Positions 62,430 through 64,000 of a DNA stretch of 64,000 nt are shown piece by piece. This DNA is from an uncultured Bacteroides sp. (GTDB taxonomy: Bacteria; Bacteroidota; Bacteroidia; Bacteroidales; Bacteroidaceae): contig NZ_CAUFUE010000009.1 in assembly GCF_959029255.1 (NCBI RefSeq), positions 62,001 through 126,000 on the forward strand. Direction: 5' to 3'. A program made the translations under genes and the position numbers. Numbering within the stretch: position 1 is the stretch's first letter; each line of letters begins with the position of its first letter. Below the pieces are notes generated by a model, which had not been told where the DNA came from, made no database searches, and saw only the letters and a program-made list of their open reading frames with translations.

Positions 62430-63557
62430 ATGGAGCGCAAGAAAATCACATTCGACAGTTTTATCCGCGGTGTCATCCTTGGTGTCATCATTATCGCTGT
62501 ATTGATGCTCCTGAAACGGTTGAGTAGTGTTCTGTTACCTTTCTTCATAGCCTGGCTAATCGCTTATCTGATATATCCGCTGGTCACATTCTTCCAGCAT
62601 AAGTTGCGACTCAAAAATAGGGCCATTTCTATATTTTGCGCACTATTCAGTCTTTTATCGGTAGGTACGGCTATTTTTTATCTTTTAGTCCCCCCAATGA
62701 TACAAGAATTTGGAAAAGTAAAAGACCTATTAGTGCAATATTTTTCAAGTGGAACATACAATAGCAATGTCCCTCAAACTCTTTCTGAATTCTTGCGGGA
62801 AAATATTGATGCACAGTTCATCACCGGTTTGTTCAACAAAGAAAACTTACTGGATGCAATGAAAGAAGCAGTTCCCCGGTTATGGTCATTAATTTCCGAT
62901 TCCATCGATTTGATGTTTAGCTTCTTCACTGTATTCCTCATTCTGCTATATATCATATTCATCTTACTGGATTATGAAAGCATTTCTGAAGGTTGGACAC
63001 ACCTTGTCCCATTGAAATATCGTTCTTTCGTCATCGGCATACTCAATGACGTTAAAGTCGGCATGAACAGATACTTCCGTGGACAAGCTTTTGTCGCTTT
63101 ATGTGTCGGCATTTTATTCAGTATCGGTTTTCTAATTATAGATTTTCCTTTAGCAATAGGCTTAGGGTTGTTCATTGGTGCTTTAAACATGGTACCTTAT
63201 CTACAAGTTATCGGATTTATTCCCACCGTCATGCTTGCCATCCTGAAAACCGCTGACACCGGAGGTAATTTCTGGATAATCATAGCCTCCGCTACCGCCG
63301 TATTCATCATCGTACAAATTATCCAGGACGGCTTCATTGTACCGCGTGTCATGGGCAAGATTACAGGACTAAATCCGGCCATCATTTTATTATCTCTGTC
63401 TATTTGGGGTTCACTCATGGGAATGCTAGGCATGATTATCGCATTACCACTTACCACCCTAATGCTCTCCTACTATCAGCGTTTCATCATCAATCGAGAA
63501 AATATTTATAAGACAGAACACCCTGATAATCAATCGCCAACAGAAATAGAGCAATAA
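62430..63557 (+). CDS. AI-2E family transporter (PerM-like permease)
   Basis: Inner-membrane permease, 375 aa, about eight hydrophobic segments: the TM pair near 15-65, the long loop with amphipathic helices, TM pairs around 150-180, 210-275 (IDFPLAIGLGLFIGALNMVPYLQVIGFIP) and the C-terminal pair near 300-345 (ITGLNPAIILLSLSIWGSLMGMLGMIIALPLTTLM). Family members export varied solutes; the true substrate is not shown. Close behind tdk (18 bp) and probably on the same transcript. Confidence 0.88.
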   Translation: MERKKITFDSFIRGVILGVIIIAVLMLLKRLSSVLLPFFIAWLIAYLIYPLVTFFQHKLRLKNRAISIFCALFSLLSVGTAIFYLLVPPMIQEFGKVKDLLVQYFSSGTYNSNVPQTLSEFLRENIDAQFITGLFNKENLLDAMKEAVPRLWSLISDSIDLMFSFFTVFLILLYIIFILLDYESISEGWTHLVPLKYRSFVIGILNDVKVGMNRYFRGQAFVALCVGILFSIGFLIIDFPLAIGLGLFIGALNMVPYLQVIGFIPTVMLAILKTADTGGNFWIIIASATAVFIIVQIIQDGFIVPRVMGKITGLNPAIILLSLSIWGSLMGMLGMIIALPLTTLMLSYYQRFIINRENIYKTEHPDNQSPTEIEQ

Positions 63558-63584
63558 TAATACAAACTTTTTTGTTCTTATTAC

Positions 63585-63614
63585 TTGCATTTTCAATAAA
63601 AGTGCCTATCTTTG
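63585..63614 (+). promoter_or_regulatory. promoter of tRNA-Lys
   Basis: TTG at 63585-63587 and TATCTTTG at 63607-63614 with 19 bp between, the standard Bacteroidetes arrangement, 25 bp before the tRNA. Confidence 0.7.
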
Positions 63615-63639
63615 CACCCGCTTAACAGCAATAAGGTTT

Positions 63640-63712
63640 GATTCGCTAGCTCAGCAGGTAGAGCACAACACTTTTAATGTTGGGGTCTTGGGTTCGAGCC
63701 CCAAGCGGATCA
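63640..63712 (+). tRNA. tRNA-Lys (anticodon UUU)
   Basis: 73 bases fold as a cloverleaf: acceptor stem GATTCGC with GCGGATC (one G-T pair), D arm GCTC...GAGC, anticodon stem CAACA/TGTTG with loop CTTTTAA (anticodon TTT), T arm TTGGG-TTCGAGC-CCCAA, discriminator A. CCA is not encoded. Lys charging follows from the anticodon. Confidence 0.96.
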
Positions 63713-63739
63713 CTTTTTAAAACAGCAAAATTGCATAAA

Positions 63740-63765
63740 GCTCTGATAATCAAACTTATCAGAGC
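63740..63765 (+). terminator. terminator after tRNA-Lys
   Basis: GCTCTGATAA (63740-63749) pairs perfectly with TTATCAGAGC (63756-63765), followed by a T run. Confidence 0.85.
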
Positions 63766-63784
63766 TTTTTCTTTTATATCAAAC

Positions 63785-63898
63785 CTGCATTTTACTGCGA
63801 ATTGGAGCACCTAATACAGGTGAAATCGGAGGACTTGGAATCCTTCAATTTTTAGTCCTCCGAATTGGTGTTTTATTCGTTGATTATCTGCATTTTAC
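63785..63898. repeat. paired repeats between tRNA-Lys and an integrase start
   Basis: Direct repeats CTGCATTTTAC at 63785-63795 and 63888-63898 bracket a perfect 10-bp inverted repeat TCGGAGGACT (63826-63835) / AGTCCTCCGA (63854-63863). The arrangement resembles arm- and core-binding sites beside an integrase gene, which is inference. Confidence 0.4.
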
Positions 63899-63954
63899 GT
63901 GATACTATTCATCGCTTCTAAAAGTAACTTTGAACCATTAAACTATTAAAGCGT

Positions 63955-64000
63955 ATGAGTATGCAGAGAAATTATTTTTCGGTCCTTTTTTACATCAAAA
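63955..64000 (+). CDS. 5' end of a probable tyrosine recombinase/integrase
   Basis: ATG at 63955 opens a frame running to the window edge, MSMQRNYFSVLFYIK. The pattern (basic start, then F-x-V-L-F-Y-I-K) is how many Bacteroides integrases of the arm-binding type begin. Only 15 codons are visible, so the call rests on this and on the position just after a tRNA gene. Confidence 0.45.
   Translation, partial: MSMQRNYFSVLFYIK

Overview
The window comes from the chromosome of a Bacteroides-type bacterium (Bacteroidales). The evidence is several SusC/SusD pairs, promoters with the Bacteroidetes -7 element TAnnTTTG, lipoproteins starting MKK...C, a DUF4954 protein and a PL10-type pectate lyase. I do not assign a species.

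Left part (1-18.9 kb), mostly core genes: the tail of an unknown gene, a copper P-type ATPase with a metal-binding domain at each end (518-3055), pyrH-frr-rsgA (3127-5490), a tripartite RND efflux operon (5656-11181), a secreted pectate lyase (11325-12425), and then on the minus strand an acyltransferase, class I fumarase, a DUF4954 protein and HflX.

Middle part (19.0-58.0 kb), the main feature: a SusC/SusD shufflon. One susC at 50865-54188 (+) is complete, with promoter, signal peptide and CarboxypepD_reg-like domain. Four other susC genes (24497-21483, 31026-28090, 44005-40997 and 49086-45994, all minus) lack exactly this 5' head. Each begins at the same short in-frame sequence, AGTTCTGCGAAGACTTTGC, which also lies at codons 68-73 of the complete gene in the opposite orientation. 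Read on the other strand this site fits the consensus I recall for the B. fragilis Tsr0667 SusC/SusD invertase. A tyrosine recombinase gene (50412-49228) sits between the head and the nearest silent cassette, so it lies inside every invertible segment. The model is that inversion between the head site and any silent site moves promoter and head onto another body, giving one of five outer-membrane importers. Each cassette brings its own susD, and some bring further lipoproteins. Each ends at a hairpin terminator. The cassette now ON also encodes an HExxH lipoprotein and a DUF4302-like lipoprotein. Passenger genes within the array are two P-loop ATPases, a remnant of a third, and a two-gene metalloprotease operon (M43-like plus M16) that seems to have its own promoter.

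Right part (58.0-64.0 kb): core genes return (marC-like, HAD phosphatase, coiled-coil lipoprotein, rsmI, a small unknown gene, tdk, AI-2E family permease), then tRNA-Lys(UUU). About 240 bp beyond the tRNA the first 15 codons of what looks like a second tyrosine recombinase run off the window, so an integrated element may begin there.
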